Part shown: positions 8,210 through 18,891 of the stretch, piece by piece
Numbering within the stretch: the stretch's first letter is position 1
Layout: every line of letters begins with the position of its first letter
NCBI RefSeq assembly: GCF_900102885.1
Contig: NZ_FNGE01000002.1
Span: forward strand, 186,001 to 250,000
Origin: Paracoccus chinensis
GTDB taxonomy: Bacteria; Pseudomonadota; Alphaproteobacteria; Rhodobacterales; Rhodobacteraceae
Direction of reading: 5' to 3'
Length of the DNA: 64,000 bases
Position numbers and translations under genes: made by a program
The notes under the pieces: model-generated
What the model was told of the DNA's origin: nothing
What the model saw: only the letters and a program-made list of their open reading frames with translations
The model's database searches: none

Positions 8210-9282
8210 CGCGCGGTCCCCCAGCGCAGGCGGTATCGGGTCAGCGTGTCGAACGCGAGCAGGAAAAACAGCAGCATCCCCTGGAAGACCTGCACGGTCG
8301 CGGCGGGTAGGGACAGCATCAGCTGCGCAAGTTCGCCCCCGATGTAGGTCAGCGCCATCAGCAGCCCGGCCAGCAGGATGCCCAAGGGATGCAGGCGGCC
8401 CAAGAAAGCCACGATGATCGCGGTGAAGCCGTAGCCCGAGCCGAAGCTGTCGGTGATCTGCCCGCCGGGGCCCGCCACCTCGAAGAGCCCCGCCATGCCC
8501 GCCAGCGCGCCGGACAGGCCGAGGCAGAAGGCCACCAGCGTTTCGGGACGCACCCCGGCGAAGCGCGCGGCACGCGGCGCGAGGCCCGCGACTCGGATGC
8601 GGAAGCCGCGGATATGGCGGCTCATCAGGAACCAGGTCGCCAGCACCGCCAGCGCCGCCGCGATTACCCCCCAGTGGATGCCGGTCCCGGCGATCAGTTC
8701 CGGATTCGAGGCGGGGGGATATTGCTGCAGGTTGCGCGAGCCGGGCATCCCGAAGCCTTCCGGGTTCCGCATCGGCCCGAAGGCCATCCAGGCCGCGACC
8801 CGTTGCGCCACATAGACCAGCATCAGCGAGACGAGGATCTCGGACGCGCCCGTCCGGTTGCGCAGGATCGCCGGGATCATGCCCCAGGCCCAGCCCCCGG
8901 CCGCCCCCGCCAGGACCATGGCGGGGAAGATCCAGAAGCCCTCGGCAGGATAGGCGGCCAGCGCCACCGCCGCGCCGCAGATGCCGCCGATGATGTATTG
9001 GCCTTCCGCCCCGATGTTCCAGATGCCCGCCCGGAAGCCGATGGCGAGTCCCGAGGCGATCAGGATCAGCGGACCGGCCTTCACCAGCAGCTGCGGGCGC
9101 GAATAGCCCGCCGCAGGCCCGAACAGCGGGTCCCAGAAGATCGTGCGGATCGAGGCGACAGGGTCGAAGCCCATCAGCGCGAAGAGCAGGCCGCCGACGA
9201 TCATCGTGGCGACCACGGCCATGACGGGCGAGACGATGCCCAGCCACCAAGGCGCGGCGGTGCGAGGCTCAAGCCGCAACAT
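8206..9282 (-). CDS. ABC transporter permease (nucleoside-type, first subunit)
   Basis: 358-residue membrane permease, the longer partner (YufP/NupP group), with an extra hydrophobic N-terminal segment and the conserved IGFRAGIWNIGAEGQYIIGG block. The start at 9282 (MLRLEP) is chosen over 9300 because GGAGG lies 6 bases upstream; it overlaps the end of the ATPase gene by 14 bases. It should form a heterodimeric channel with the next gene product in the inner membrane. Confidence 0.91.
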   Translation of the reverse strand: MLRLEPRTAAPWWLGIVSPVMAVVATMIVGGLLFALMGFDPVASIRTIFWDPLFGPAAGYSRPQLLVKAGPLILIASGLAIGFRAGIWNIGAEGQYIIGGICGAAVALAAYPAEGFWIFPAMVLAGAAGGWAWGMIPAILRNRTGASEILVSLMLVYVAQRVAAWMAFGPMRNPEGFGMPGSRNLQQYPPASNPELIAGTGIHWGVIAAALAVLATWFLMSRHIRGFRIRVAGLAPRAARFAGVRPETLVAFCLGLSGALAGMAGLFEVAGPGGQITDSFGSGYGFTAIIVAFLGRLHPLGILLAGLLMALTYIGGELAQLMLSLPAATVQVFQGMLLFFLLAFDTLTRYRLRWGTAR

Positions 9283-10792
9283 GGGCGACCTCCATCCCAT
9301 GCGCGCCGCCCAGCATCAGGCCGACCTGTTCCAGCGTCAGCCCCTCGGTCGGGACGGGTGGCGACAGCACGCCGTTGTTCAGCGCGGCGAAGCGGTCCGA
9401 GAGTTCGAGCAGCTCGTCGAGGTCCTGGCTGATGACGACGACCGCCGCCCCCCGTCCGGCAAGGTCCAGCAGCGCCTGCCGGATCGCGGCGGCCGCGCCC
9501 GCATCGACGCCCCAGGTCGGCTGGTTCACGACCAGCGCGCGGGGCTCCTGCAGGATTTCCCGGCCGATCACGAATTTCTGCAGGTTGCCGCCCGACAGCG
9601 CCCCCGCCGCCGTCCCCGGACCGGGTGTGCGGACGTCGAAGGCGGCGATGATGCGCTCGGCAAAGCTGCGGGCGGCGCGGTGGTCGAGGATGCCGTTCTT
9701 CTGCAACCCCTGCCGGGTCGCCCCGGTCAGGATGGCGTTCTCGGTCAGGCTCATGTCGGGGACCGCCGCGTGGCCCAGCCGGTCCTCGGGTGCGGCCAGC
9801 AGGCCCGCACGGCGCCGGGCCTCGGGGCCTTGGGACGACAGGTCGCGGCCGTCCATGACCACGGTGCCGGGCCGGCCGGTCGTCTCGCCGGACAGGGCGG
9901 CGATCAGTTCCTCCTGCCCGTTGCCGGCGACACCGCCGATGCCCAAGATCTCGCCCGCACGGACCTGGAAGCCCACGTTCTTCAGCGCCGTCCCTTCCAG
10001 CCCCGCGGCCGAGGTCAGCCCGGCGACCGTCAGCACGACCTCGCCCGCCTGACGGCCCGAGCGGTCCACCAGCCGCATCTCGGCCCCGACCATCATCGCG
10101 GCCAGTTCGCGCGCGGAATGCTCGGCCGGGCTCACGGTGCCCACGACGCGGCCCTGCCGCAGGATCGTCGCGCAGTCGCAATGGGTGCGGATCTCGTCCA
10201 GCTTGTGGCTGATATACAGGATCGAGGTTCCCTGCGCGGCCAGCTGCCGCAGGGTGGCAAAGAGGATCTCGGCCTCCTGCGGGGTCAGGACGCTGGTCGG
10301 CTCATCCATGATCAGCAGGCGCGGATTGCTCAGAAGGCAGCGTACGATCTCGACCCGCTGGCGCTCGCCCGCCGACAGGCTGGCGATGCGGCGGGCGGGG
10401 TTCAGCGGCAGGCCATAGGCCGCGCTGACCTCGGTGATCCGGCGCGACAGGTCCGCGCGGGGCGGGGGCGAATCCATTCCCAGCGCGATGTTCTCGGCCA
10501 CCGTCAGCGCGTCGAACAGGCTGAAGTGCTGGAACACCATGCCCACGCCCGAGGCCCGCGCGGCCCGGGGGTCCGCCGGCGCATGAAGCTGGCCCCCCAG
10601 CATCATCCGCCCTTGATCAGGGCGCACGAGGCCATAGATCATCTTGACGAGAGTGGATTTGCCGGCGCCGTTTTCACCCAGCAGCGCATGGATTTCGCCC
10701 GGCGCGACAGAGAAGGACACATTGTCGTTGGCGCGGACGCCCGGATAGGACTTCGCCAGGCCGTCGGCCCGGAACAATTCGCTGGTCGTCAC
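9269..10792 (-). CDS. ABC transporter ATP-binding protein with two ATPase domains (nucleoside-type)
   Basis: 507 residues in the RbsA/NupO layout: two fused ATPase domains. Domain 1 has Walker A GENGAGKST, signature LSAGERQRVEI and Walker B LLIMDEPTSVL; domain 2 has a degenerate P-loop (GGVAGNGQEE) and signature LSGGNLQKFVIG, a known pattern in this group. It energises the two downstream permeases. The start is taken as GTG 10792 with GGGGAT upstream. An ATG at 10843 would add 17 residues without family similarity. First gene of the four-gene operon. Confidence 0.9.
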   Translation of the reverse strand: MTTSELFRADGLAKSYPGVRANDNVSFSVAPGEIHALLGENGAGKSTLVKMIYGLVRPDQGRMMLGGQLHAPADPRAARASGVGMVFQHFSLFDALTVAENIALGMDSPPPRADLSRRITEVSAAYGLPLNPARRIASLSAGERQRVEIVRCLLSNPRLLIMDEPTSVLTPQEAEILFATLRQLAAQGTSILYISHKLDEIRTHCDCATILRQGRVVGTVSPAEHSARELAAMMVGAEMRLVDRSGRQAGEVVLTVAGLTSAAGLEGTALKNVGFQVRAGEILGIGGVAGNGQEELIAALSGETTGRPGTVVMDGRDLSSQGPEARRRAGLLAAPEDRLGHAAVPDMSLTENAILTGATRQGLQKNGILDHRAARSFAERIIAAFDVRTPGPGTAAGALSGGNLQKFVIGREILQEPRALVVNQPTWGVDAGAAAAIRQALLDLAGRGAAVVVISQDLDELLELSDRFAALNNGVLSPPVPTEGLTLEQVGLMLGGAHGMEVAHVAA

Positions 10793-10983
10793 GCCATCCC
10801 CGTTGTCTTTTTCGTACGTTAGCCGGTTCCGGTGCCCACACAATCATCCTTCCGATGGCCGATTATATCGGTCCACGCGAAGACTGTCTTCGTGAACCCG
10901 ACGGCAATCCTGGCGCTCGTATGCCGCGTCGGAAGCTTCAGCGCCACCTTCTGCGTGGCTCTTTCTGGTGCTAGCAACGGCCC

Positions 10984-13900
10984 ATGACCGACCTGCCCAA
11001 GTTCATCCACCTGCGCTGTCATTCCGAGCATTCGCTTCTGGAAGGCGCGATCCCCGTCAAGAAGCTGCCGGCCCTGGCCGCCAGGCACGGCATGCCCGCC
11101 GTCGCCCTGACCGACACCAATGCGCTGTTCGCCGCGCTGGAGTTCTCGGTGAAGGCCATGGACGAGGGCATCCAGCCCATCGTGGGCTGCCAGATGACGC
11201 TGGACGCGGGGCCGATGTGCGGACCCGTGGTGCTGCTGGCGCAGAGCCAGCAGGGCTGGATGAACCTGATGGCGCTGTCCACCTGCCTTTACGTGACGCC
11301 GCCGCGCGAGTTTCCCCATGTGACGATGGCGGAACTTGGCAAGCACGCTGAGGGCCTGATCTGCCTGACCGGCGGCGCCTGCGGCCCGCTTGGACTGATG
11401 GTCGCCGCGGGCAAGATGGCGGATGCCGAGTCGCACCTGCGAGACCTCGCGGGTATGTTCGGCGACCGGCTGTATGTCGAGATCCAGCGCCACATGCAGG
11501 ACAACGGCCAGCTGATGCAGGCGGAACTGGCGAGCGAAGGCGGCATGATCGACCTCGCCTATGCGCTGAACCTGCCGCTGGTGGCGACGAACGACGTCTA
11601 TTTTCCGAAACCCGAGATGTTCGGCGCCCATGACGCGCTGATCTGCATCCGGGAACGGGCGATGGTGGACCAGTCCACCCCGCGCCGCCGCCTCACGGCA
11701 AACCACGACTTCAAGTCGGAAAAGGACATGCTGGTCCTCTTCGCCGACCTGCCCGAGGCCACCGCCAACACGGTCGAAATCGCGCAGCGCTGCGCCTTTG
11801 CCGTTTCCAAGCACAAGCCGATCCTGCCCCGCTTTGCCGACGACGAGGTCGAGGAACTGCGCCGACAGGCGCGCGAGGGGCTGGCCGCCCGGCTTGCCGT
11901 CATCCCCCATGCCGTCAGCGTCGAGAACTACAACGCCCGGCTCGATTTCGAACTCGGCATCATCGAGCAGATGGGCTTCCCCGGCTACTTCCTGATCGTC
12001 GCGGACTTCATCAAATGGGCCAAGGGGCAGGGCATCCCGGTCGGGCCGGGCCGGGGCTCGGGCGCGGGGTCGCTGGTGGCCTATGCGCTGACGATCACCG
12101 ACCTCGACCCCCTGCGCTATTCGCTGCTGTTCGAGCGCTTCCTGAACCCCGAGCGCGTCTCGATGCCCGACTTCGACATCGACTTCTGCATGGACCGGCG
12201 GGAAGAGGTCATTGACTACGTCTGCCAGAAATACGGGCGCGAGAAGGTGGGCCAGATCATCACCTTCGGCGCGTTGCTGTCCAAGGCCGCCGTCCATGAC
12301 GTGGGCCGCGTCCTCGGCATGGGCTTCACCCAGCGCGACAAGCTGTCGAAGATGATCCCGGTGGAAGGCGTGAAGCCCGTCTCGATCACCAAGGCGCTGG
12401 CCGACGAGCCGCGCCTGCGCGAGGCGGCGGCGGCCGAGGAAAACGTCAAGCGGATGCTCGACTATGCCGCGCAGGTCGAGGGGCTCTACCGCAACGCCTC
12501 GACCCACGCGGCGGGCGTCGTGATCGGTGACCGGCCGCTGGACCAGCTGGTGCCGCTCTACCGCGACCCGGCGTCCGACATGCCGGCCACGCAGTACAAC
12601 ATGAAGTGGGTGGAGCAGGCCGGGCTGGTGAAGTTCGACTTCCTCGGCCTCAAGACCCTGACGGTGATCCAGAACGCCGTGGACCTGATCCGCGCGGGCG
12701 GGCGGCACCTGCATATCGCGGCCGACGGGCGCCAACTCTACGAGCCGCCCGCAGGCGCGGTGGACGAGATCAACCTCATCCCGCTGGACGACGAGGCGAC
12801 CTATCAGCTTTTCGCCTCGGCCCGCACGGTCGCGGTGTTCCAGGTCGAAAGCTCGGGCATGATGGACGCGCTGCGGCGCATGCGTCCGACTTGCATCGAG
12901 GACATCGTGGCGCTGGTCGCGCTCTATCGTCCGGGGCCGATGGAGAACATCCCGGTCTATTGCGACGTGAAGAACGGCGTCCGGCCGCTGGAATCGATCC
13001 ACCCGACCATCGACCACATCCTGGCCGAGACGCAGGGCATCATCGTCTACCAGGAACAGGTGATGCAGATCGCGCAGGTCATGGCGGGCTATTCGCTTGG
13101 CGGCGCCGACCTTCTGCGCCGCGCCATGGGCAAGAAGATCGCCGAGGAGATGGCGAAGGAACGCCCCAAGTTCGTCGAGGGCTGCAAGGCCCAAGGGGTG
13201 GACGAGAAGAAGGCGGGCGAGGTCTTCGACCTGCTGGAGAAATTCGCCAACTACGGCTTCAACAAGTCCCACGCGGCCGCCTATGCGGTGGTCAGCTACC
13301 AGACCGCCTGGCTGAAGGCGAACCACCCCGTCGAGTTCATGGCCGCCGTGATGAACTGCGATATCCACCTGACCGACAAGCTGGCAATCTACCGCCGCGA
13401 GGTGGACCGCATGGGGATCGAGGTGATCCCGCCTTGCGTCAACCGCAGCCAGCCGCGCTTCAGCGTCCGCGAAGGGCGCATCGTCTATGCGCTGGGCGCG
13501 CTGAAGAACGTGGGCGTCGAGGCGATGAAGACGCTGGTGGCCGCGCGGGGCGACAGGCCCTTCCGCGACCTGACCGACTTTGCCCGCCGCGTCCCCATGC
13601 GCCAGATCGGCAAGCGCGCGCTGGAGATCCTGGCGCGGGCAGGGGCCTTTGACGAGTTGGACAACAACCGCGCCCGCGTCCTCAAGTCACTGGACTCGCT
13701 GGTCGCCTGGTCCACGGCGGTGCAGGAGGCCGCGCAGTCCAGCCAGTCCTCGCTGTTCGGGGGCGGCGAGGACCTGCCGCCGCCGCGTCCCGCGCTGGCC
13801 TCCGTCTGGATGCCCGCCGAGAAGCTGGCCGAGGAGCGCACGGCCATCGGCTTCTACCTGTCGGGCCACCCGCTGGACGATTATGTCCCGGCGTTGAAGC

Positions 13901-14457
13901 GCAAGGGTGCGATGACGCTGGCCGAGGTGCAGGCCGCCTGCGCCGAGGGGCCGATGGTCGCGCAGATTGCCGGAACGGTCGCGGCGCGGGCGGAAAAGAA
14001 ATCCGCCAAGGGCACGCGCTATGCCTTCGTAACGCTCTCCGACCCGACCGGGCTTTACGAGGCCACGGTCTTCTCGGACGTGCTGGACGCCCACCGTTCG
14101 CTGCTGGAACCGGGGATGAACGTCCTGCTGACGGTCAATGCCGAGCCCTCGGGCGACCAGGTGAAGATGCTCGCCCGGTCCGTCCAGTCGCTGGAGGAAG
14201 CGGTGGCCGACGCAGGCTCAGGCCTGCTGGCAGTCGAGGTCGCGGACCCGAGGACGGCCCTCGCGGTGCTGAACCGGCTGCGCGAAACCAGCGCCGAGAT
14301 CGCGGTCTCGGCCAAGGGCCGCGGTCCCCTGCTGATGCGGGTGCGCGAGGGCAACACCGTCTATGATGTCGAGGTCGCCCCGGACGTGCCGGTCACGCCC
14401 AAGATGCGCCAGGCCCTTCGCGCGGTCGAGGGGGTGATCGACGTGACCGAGGAATAG
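10984..14457 (+). CDS. dnaE: DNA polymerase III alpha subunit
   Basis: 1157-residue replicative polymerase of the DnaE1 type. Visible in order: an N-terminal PHP domain (LRCHSEHSLLEGAIPVKKL), the palm with catalytic aspartates in MPDFDIDF (394-401: D396, D398, D400) and D552 in KFDFLGLKTL, helix-hairpin-helix elements, and a C-terminal OB domain (AQIAGTVAARAEKKSAKG). Length is normal. The ribosome site is weak (CTAGCAACGGCCC). The roughly 190-base gap upstream, shared with the divergent transporter operon, should hold both promoters. Confidence 0.98.
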   Translation: MTDLPKFIHLRCHSEHSLLEGAIPVKKLPALAARHGMPAVALTDTNALFAALEFSVKAMDEGIQPIVGCQMTLDAGPMCGPVVLLAQSQQGWMNLMALSTCLYVTPPREFPHVTMAELGKHAEGLICLTGGACGPLGLMVAAGKMADAESHLRDLAGMFGDRLYVEIQRHMQDNGQLMQAELASEGGMIDLAYALNLPLVATNDVYFPKPEMFGAHDALICIRERAMVDQSTPRRRLTANHDFKSEKDMLVLFADLPEATANTVEIAQRCAFAVSKHKPILPRFADDEVEELRRQAREGLAARLAVIPHAVSVENYNARLDFELGIIEQMGFPGYFLIVADFIKWAKGQGIPVGPGRGSGAGSLVAYALTITDLDPLRYSLLFERFLNPERVSMPDFDIDFCMDRREEVIDYVCQKYGREKVGQIITFGALLSKAAVHDVGRVLGMGFTQRDKLSKMIPVEGVKPVSITKALADEPRLREAAAAEENVKRMLDYAAQVEGLYRNASTHAAGVVIGDRPLDQLVPLYRDPASDMPATQYNMKWVEQAGLVKFDFLGLKTLTVIQNAVDLIRAGGRHLHIAADGRQLYEPPAGAVDEINLIPLDDEATYQLFASARTVAVFQVESSGMMDALRRMRPTCIEDIVALVALYRPGPMENIPVYCDVKNGVRPLESIHPTIDHILAETQGIIVYQEQVMQIAQVMAGYSLGGADLLRRAMGKKIAEEMAKERPKFVEGCKAQGVDEKKAGEVFDLLEKFANYGFNKSHAAAYAVVSYQTAWLKANHPVEFMAAVMNCDIHLTDKLAIYRREVDRMGIEVIPPCVNRSQPRFSVREGRIVYALGALKNVGVEAMKTLVAARGDRPFRDLTDFARRVPMRQIGKRALEILARAGAFDELDNNRARVLKSLDSLVAWSTAVQEAAQSSQSSLFGGGEDLPPPRPALASVWMPAEKLAEERTAIGFYLSGHPLDDYVPALKRKGAMTLAEVQAACAEGPMVAQIAGTVAARAEKKSAKGTRYAFVTLSDPTGLYEATVFSDVLDAHRSLLEPGMNVLLTVNAEPSGDQVKMLARSVQSLEEAVADAGSGLLAVEVADPRTALAVLNRLRETSAEIAVSAKGRGPLLMRVREGNTVYDVEVAPDVPVTPKMRQALRAVEGVIDVTEE

Positions 14458-14544
14458 GGCCGGTTGCCCCTCCGGCCCAAATCGGGGCAGGGTAGGCGCC
14501 ACGCCCAGACCTGCGGACCCGTGCGACGTGAAAGGACCGATGCC

Positions 14545-14802
14545 ATGCCCCGACGCCTGATCCATGCATCCCTCGCCGGTGCCGCGGCCCTGCTGGTTGC
14601 CGCCTGTGGCAGCCCTGCGCCTCGTACGACGGGCGCCGTCCCGCCCGCCGCGCTGGTCGATCCGGCGGCGCTTTACTGCCAGGGGACGGGCGGGACGGTG
14701 ATCCCCCGCGTCTCGCAAGGGCGGCGCGCGGACCTGTGCCGGACGCGCGACGGCCGGACTGTCAGCGCGGCCGCCCTGCTGAACAGCCACAACGACCTTT
14801 AA
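14545..14802 (+). CDS. Small DUF333-like lipoprotein
   Basis: 85-residue predicted lipoprotein. Its signal peptide ends in a lipobox LLVAAC, so Cys22 would be lipidated. The mature part resembles the DUF333 (putative haemolysin) domain: ALYCQGTGGTVIPR followed by DLCRTRDGRTV, with two conserved cysteines likely to form a disulfide. The start at 14545 follows AAAGGA. It lies 87 bases after dnaE and is convergent with the AI-2E family gene. Function is unknown despite the domain's historic name. Confidence 0.75.
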   Translation: MPRRLIHASLAGAAALLVAACGSPAPRTTGAVPPAALVDPAALYCQGTGGTVIPRVSQGRRADLCRTRDGRTVSAAALLNSHNDL

Positions 14803-14805
14803 GAG

Positions 14806-14826
14806 CGCGCCCCTACTTGGGGCGCG
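14806..14826. terminator. Hairpin between convergent lipoprotein and AI-2E family genes
   Basis: A perfect 8-bp stem (CGCGCCCC with GGGGCGCG) around a 5-base loop, starting 4 bases after the lipoprotein stop and overlapping the last codons of the opposite gene. There is no clear T-run on either side, so termination activity is uncertain. Confidence 0.4.
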
Positions 14827-16072
14827 TGGCCTCGGTCAGGCCTTCCATGTCCGTGCGGTCCGACAGCAGCAGGGCCCAGGGGCGCAGGATCGGCACATGC
14901 GCCCCCAGCACGACCAGCGCCACGGTGACGGGCGCCGCCAGCAGCGCGCCGGGAATGCCCCAGATCCAGGACCAGAACAGCAGCCCCACCAGCACCACCA
15001 GCGGCGAGACCGAGATCCGGTTGCCCGACACCTTGGGGTCGATGAAGTTGCCCATGACCTGCTCGATCACCAGCAGGCCCGCCCCCACCGCCACCGCCGT
15101 GCCCAGATCCTGCGTGGCAACGACATAGATGACCGGCAGCAGCCCCGCGATGATGGACCCGACCGTGGGGATGAAGTTCAGAAGAAAGGTCAGCAGCGCC
15201 CAGACGAAGATCAGCCCCGCGCCGAAGAACCACAGCCACAGCCCGTAAAGAGCGGCGGTGGCCAATCCGAGGACTCCGCGGATCAGCAGGTAGGCGCGCA
15301 CCTTCTGGGCGATCACCTCGGCGGATTCGGTCAGCCGCCATTCCGTGCGCCAGTGGGTGATCGTGGAAATCTTCCGGCCCCAGTCCCGGCTTTCGATCAG
15401 GATCAGCAGCGTCAGGAAGAAGATCACGACCAGAGCCGACACGATCCCCACGGCAGACCCAAGCAGGGTCTTGGCCACCCGTGTCAGGACGCTGACCAGG
15501 GTGTCGCCGAAGCGCGAGGCAAGGCCGCCGGCGGCTTCGCCACCCGACCCTTGCCCGGCCTGCGACACCTGGGCCGAGGCGCCCGGCTCTGCCACGGCCG
15601 AGGGCAGGCCCAGCGGCAGGCTGGACCCGGCGTCACCTTGGGGTGGCTGCGCCTCGGTCCCGCCCTGCGCCTCGGCCTCTTCCTGCGGCATGGCCTGCTC
15701 GATGACCTGCGTGATCTGCTCGGTGCCGCCGGGGACCTGGGCGATCACCTGCTGGGCGGCCAGCCAGAGCGCGCCGAAGAACAGCCCGACCACCAGCAGC
15801 AGCAACGTCATGGCCGCCACCACGCCCACCCAGCCGAACCTCCGGGACACCTTGCGCTGCACCCAGTCCCGCACCGGCATGACGGCCAGCGCGATCATGA
15901 TCGAGGCGACCAGCGGGACAAAGACGCTGGACATCGCCTGCAGCGCCCAGCCGGCAAGGACCAGCGCGACGATGACCAGAAGAATGGTGCGGATCGCAGG
16001 CCGCTGTCCCGAGGCTTCCGAGGGCACCCCTTGCTCCTCGTCCAGTCGGGGGGGGCTGCTTCCATCGACCAT
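14813..16072 (-). CDS. AI-2E family transporter
   Basis: 419-residue integral membrane protein of the AI-2E (PerM/UPF0118) family, about eight membrane segments. Family members are proposed exporters of small molecules or ion antiporters; the autoinducer name rests on one member. The first two segments (ILLVIVALVLAGWALQAM, SVFVPLVASIMIALAVM) and the conserved C-terminal block with FLLNFIPTVGSIIAGLLPV and PKVSGNRISVSPLVV are clear. A low-complexity Gln/Gly/Ala/Pro-rich insertion occupies about residues 128-190 in the periplasmic loop. The start at 16072 has GAGGAG upstream. It is transcribed alone. Confidence 0.9.
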   Translation of the reverse strand: MVDGSSPPRLDEEQGVPSEASGQRPAIRTILLVIVALVLAGWALQAMSSVFVPLVASIMIALAVMPVRDWVQRKVSRRFGWVGVVAAMTLLLLVVGLFFGALWLAAQQVIAQVPGGTEQITQVIEQAMPQEEAEAQGGTEAQPPQGDAGSSLPLGLPSAVAEPGASAQVSQAGQGSGGEAAGGLASRFGDTLVSVLTRVAKTLLGSAVGIVSALVVIFFLTLLILIESRDWGRKISTITHWRTEWRLTESAEVIAQKVRAYLLIRGVLGLATAALYGLWLWFFGAGLIFVWALLTFLLNFIPTVGSIIAGLLPVIYVVATQDLGTAVAVGAGLLVIEQVMGNFIDPKVSGNRISVSPLVVLVGLLFWSWIWGIPGALLAAPVTVALVVLGAHVPILRPWALLLSDRTDMEGLTEATRPK

Positions 16073-16197
16073 GATCCGCTCCTCGGCTTGTGTCGGGGTC
16101 AAACCGCCGCTTCCCGGGAAGGTTCCCGCGACCGGGCCGCGCCGGGCAGGAAACCGCAGGATTAACAAGAATTTGGCTGGAGCCCCGCAGACGACTG

Positions 16198-16230
16198 CAA
16201 AAGAAGAAGGGCGCCGCGATGGGCGCCCTT
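16198..16230 (-). terminator. Terminator downstream of ilvC
   Basis: A 9-bp perfect stem (AAGGGCGCC at 16207-16215 with GGCGCCCTT at 16222-16230) and 6-base loop; read on the minus strand the stem is followed by CTTCTTTTGC. It lies just beyond repeat copy B, about 80 bases after the ilvC stop. Confidence 0.75.
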
Positions 16231-16291
16231 CGTCTTCGCTGAAATATTCCGGAACCGTCGTATACGACGAAGGGGCAGAGCCCCGGTCCGG
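16228..16291 (-). repeat. Intergenic repeat element, copy B
   Basis: Read on the minus strand it matches copy A in order: CCGGACCGGGGCTCTGCCCC, the 14-bp palindrome CGTCGTATACGACG (16256-16269), then CCGGAATATTT and CGAAGACGAAG. It lies directly after ilvC in the same orientation, and its tail merges with the ilvC terminator stem. Confidence 0.8.
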
Positions 16292-16308
16292 CGGTGCCGC
16301 AAGCGCGA

Positions 16309-17418
<1,110 letters not shown>

Positions 17419-17458
17419 TCAGGAAAGGCAGGGCTTTCCGCAGGGCGGGATCACCGGC

Positions 17459-18649
17459 TCAGCGCATCCCCAGCCCGGCGCGCATCATCGTCCGGCGCAC
17501 GGGGGCGAGTGCGTAAAGCCCGCCCAGCGCCGCTGCGCGCAGGTCGCGCAGGGGGCGGGGGGTCAGCATGCTGGCGCGGTTCAGCGCGTCGATGCCCATC
17601 AGGCGGACCATCGCCTCGGGACGGCGGGCACGGGCGTAACGCTCCAGCGCCGCCTGGTTGCCCGGATCGGGGGTCATCAGGTCCAGAAGGGAGGACAGGT
17701 CCGCAAGGCTCATGTTCAGCCCCTGCGCGCCGATGGGCGGGACGACATGGGCGGCCTCGGCGATGAGCGCCGTGCGCGGACCGGTGTAGCGGTCGGCGAT
17801 CTGGCTGATGATCGGCCATTCGGTCAGGCCCGTGGCCTGCGTCAGGTGGCCGAGGACGCAGGCGGAACGGGCGTTCAGTTCGGCCTCGAAGGCTTCGCGG
17901 GACAGGCCCCGCAGCCGCGCGATCTCGGTCCCGCGTTCCATCCAGACCACGGCCGAGGAAGGCTTGCCGTCGCGGTCGGGCAGGGGAACCAGCGTGAAGG
18001 GGCCGCCCCAGCGGTGGATCTCGGTCGAGATGTTCTCGTGCGGGATCTCGTGCGTCACGGCGAAGGCCAGCGCCTTCTGGCCATAGCGGATGGTGCGGAC
18101 GCCGATCCCCAGCGCCTCGCGCACGGGCGAGTTGCGCCCGTCCGCCGCAACCACCAGCCGGGCCCTTGTGCGGCTGCCGTCCGACAGGTCCACCAGCGCC
18201 GCGTCGTCGCGCACCGTCAGCCCGGCGGTGCCGGTGCCGGGCCGGAACTCGACATTGGGCAGTTCCCCCAGCCGGGCCGAGATCTCGCGGCGCAGCAGCC
18301 AGTTGGGCAGGTTGTAGCCGAAAGGCTTGTCCGAGATTTCCGAGGCGTCGAAGGCCCGCGTCAGCCGTGCGACCGGTTCCGCCCCGCCCGCGTCCACGAT
18401 GCGCATGACCTGCAGGGGCGTGGCATAGGGCGCCAGCCGGTCCCACAATCCGATGCGGGCCAGCAGATCGACGGACGGTTGCAGGAAGGCCGTGGTCCGC
18501 AGGTCGGCGCCCGCGCCGCCTTCTTCCGTCACCGGGGGCGCGGGGTCCACGCAAAGGACGCTCAGGCCCGAGGCGCCGAAGGCCGCCGCCGCTGTCAGCC
18601 CGGCGACGCCGCCGCCGGAAACCAGGACATCCACGGACGCGCCCGGCAC
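17459..18649 (-). CDS. UbiH/UbiF/COQ6-type FAD-dependent monooxygenase
   Basis: 396-residue flavin hydroxylase, the size of ubiquinone-ring hydroxylases. FAD motif GGGVAGLTAAAAF lies near residues 12-24, and the second flavin motif appears as LIAEAAHVVPPIGAQGLNMSLAD; it has Glu-Ala where many homologues have Gly-Asp. Members add hydroxyls to the quinone ring at the membrane. Which carbon this one modifies cannot be told from the sequence; UbiL and UbiM are alternatives in alphaproteobacteria. It is the third gene of an operon, 5 bases after the small membrane protein. Confidence 0.88.
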   Translation of the reverse strand: MPGASVDVLVSGGGVAGLTAAAAFGASGLSVLCVDPAPPVTEEGGAGADLRTTAFLQPSVDLLARIGLWDRLAPYATPLQVMRIVDAGGAEPVARLTRAFDASEISDKPFGYNLPNWLLRREISARLGELPNVEFRPGTGTAGLTVRDDAALVDLSDGSRTRARLVVAADGRNSPVREALGIGVRTIRYGQKALAFAVTHEIPHENISTEIHRWGGPFTLVPLPDRDGKPSSAVVWMERGTEIARLRGLSREAFEAELNARSACVLGHLTQATGLTEWPIISQIADRYTGPRTALIAEAAHVVPPIGAQGLNMSLADLSSLLDLMTPDPGNQAALERYARARRPEAMVRLMGIDALNRASMLTPRPLRDLRAAALGGLYALAPVRRTMMRAGLGMR

Positions 18650-18654
18650 GGGGT

Positions 18655-18891
18655 CTAGAACCCGGCCGCGTAGGCGATCAGCAGGCCCATGACGACGACG
18701 GTCGCCAGCAGCGCGATCATGGTCAGCGCGGGAAGCCCGAACAGCGCCACGACCACGATCACCAGCACCACCACCAGCGCCAGGATGACGAGGATGCGGG
18801 CGGCGAGGATGCGTTCCTTCTGCGTCTGCATCTCGGCATCGGGGCTGAGCGCAGAAGCAAGGTGCTCGGCAGAGGTTTCAGTGCGGCTCAT
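18655..18891 (-). CDS. Small membrane protein of unknown function
   Basis: 78 residues: a polar N-terminal third (about residues 1-32) followed by two hydrophobic segments (about 33-52 and 55-75). The start at 18891 overlaps the end of the upstream HAD gene by 14 bases, and its stop is 5 bases from the UbiH-like start, so it is a middle gene of one operon. I recognise no family. Co-transcription with a quinone hydroxylase suggests, but does not show, a membrane role. Confidence 0.7.
   Translation of the reverse strand: MSRTETSAEHLASALSPDAEMQTQKERILAARILVILALVVVLVIVVVALFGLPALTMIALLATVVVMGLLIAYAAGF

Noticed and set aside
16228..16291. GTATAC palindrome as a site-specific recombination or dif-like site
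   Set aside because: At least three copies lie in unrelated intergenic spots with a shared tail and no recombinase gene, so a dispersed repeat fits better.
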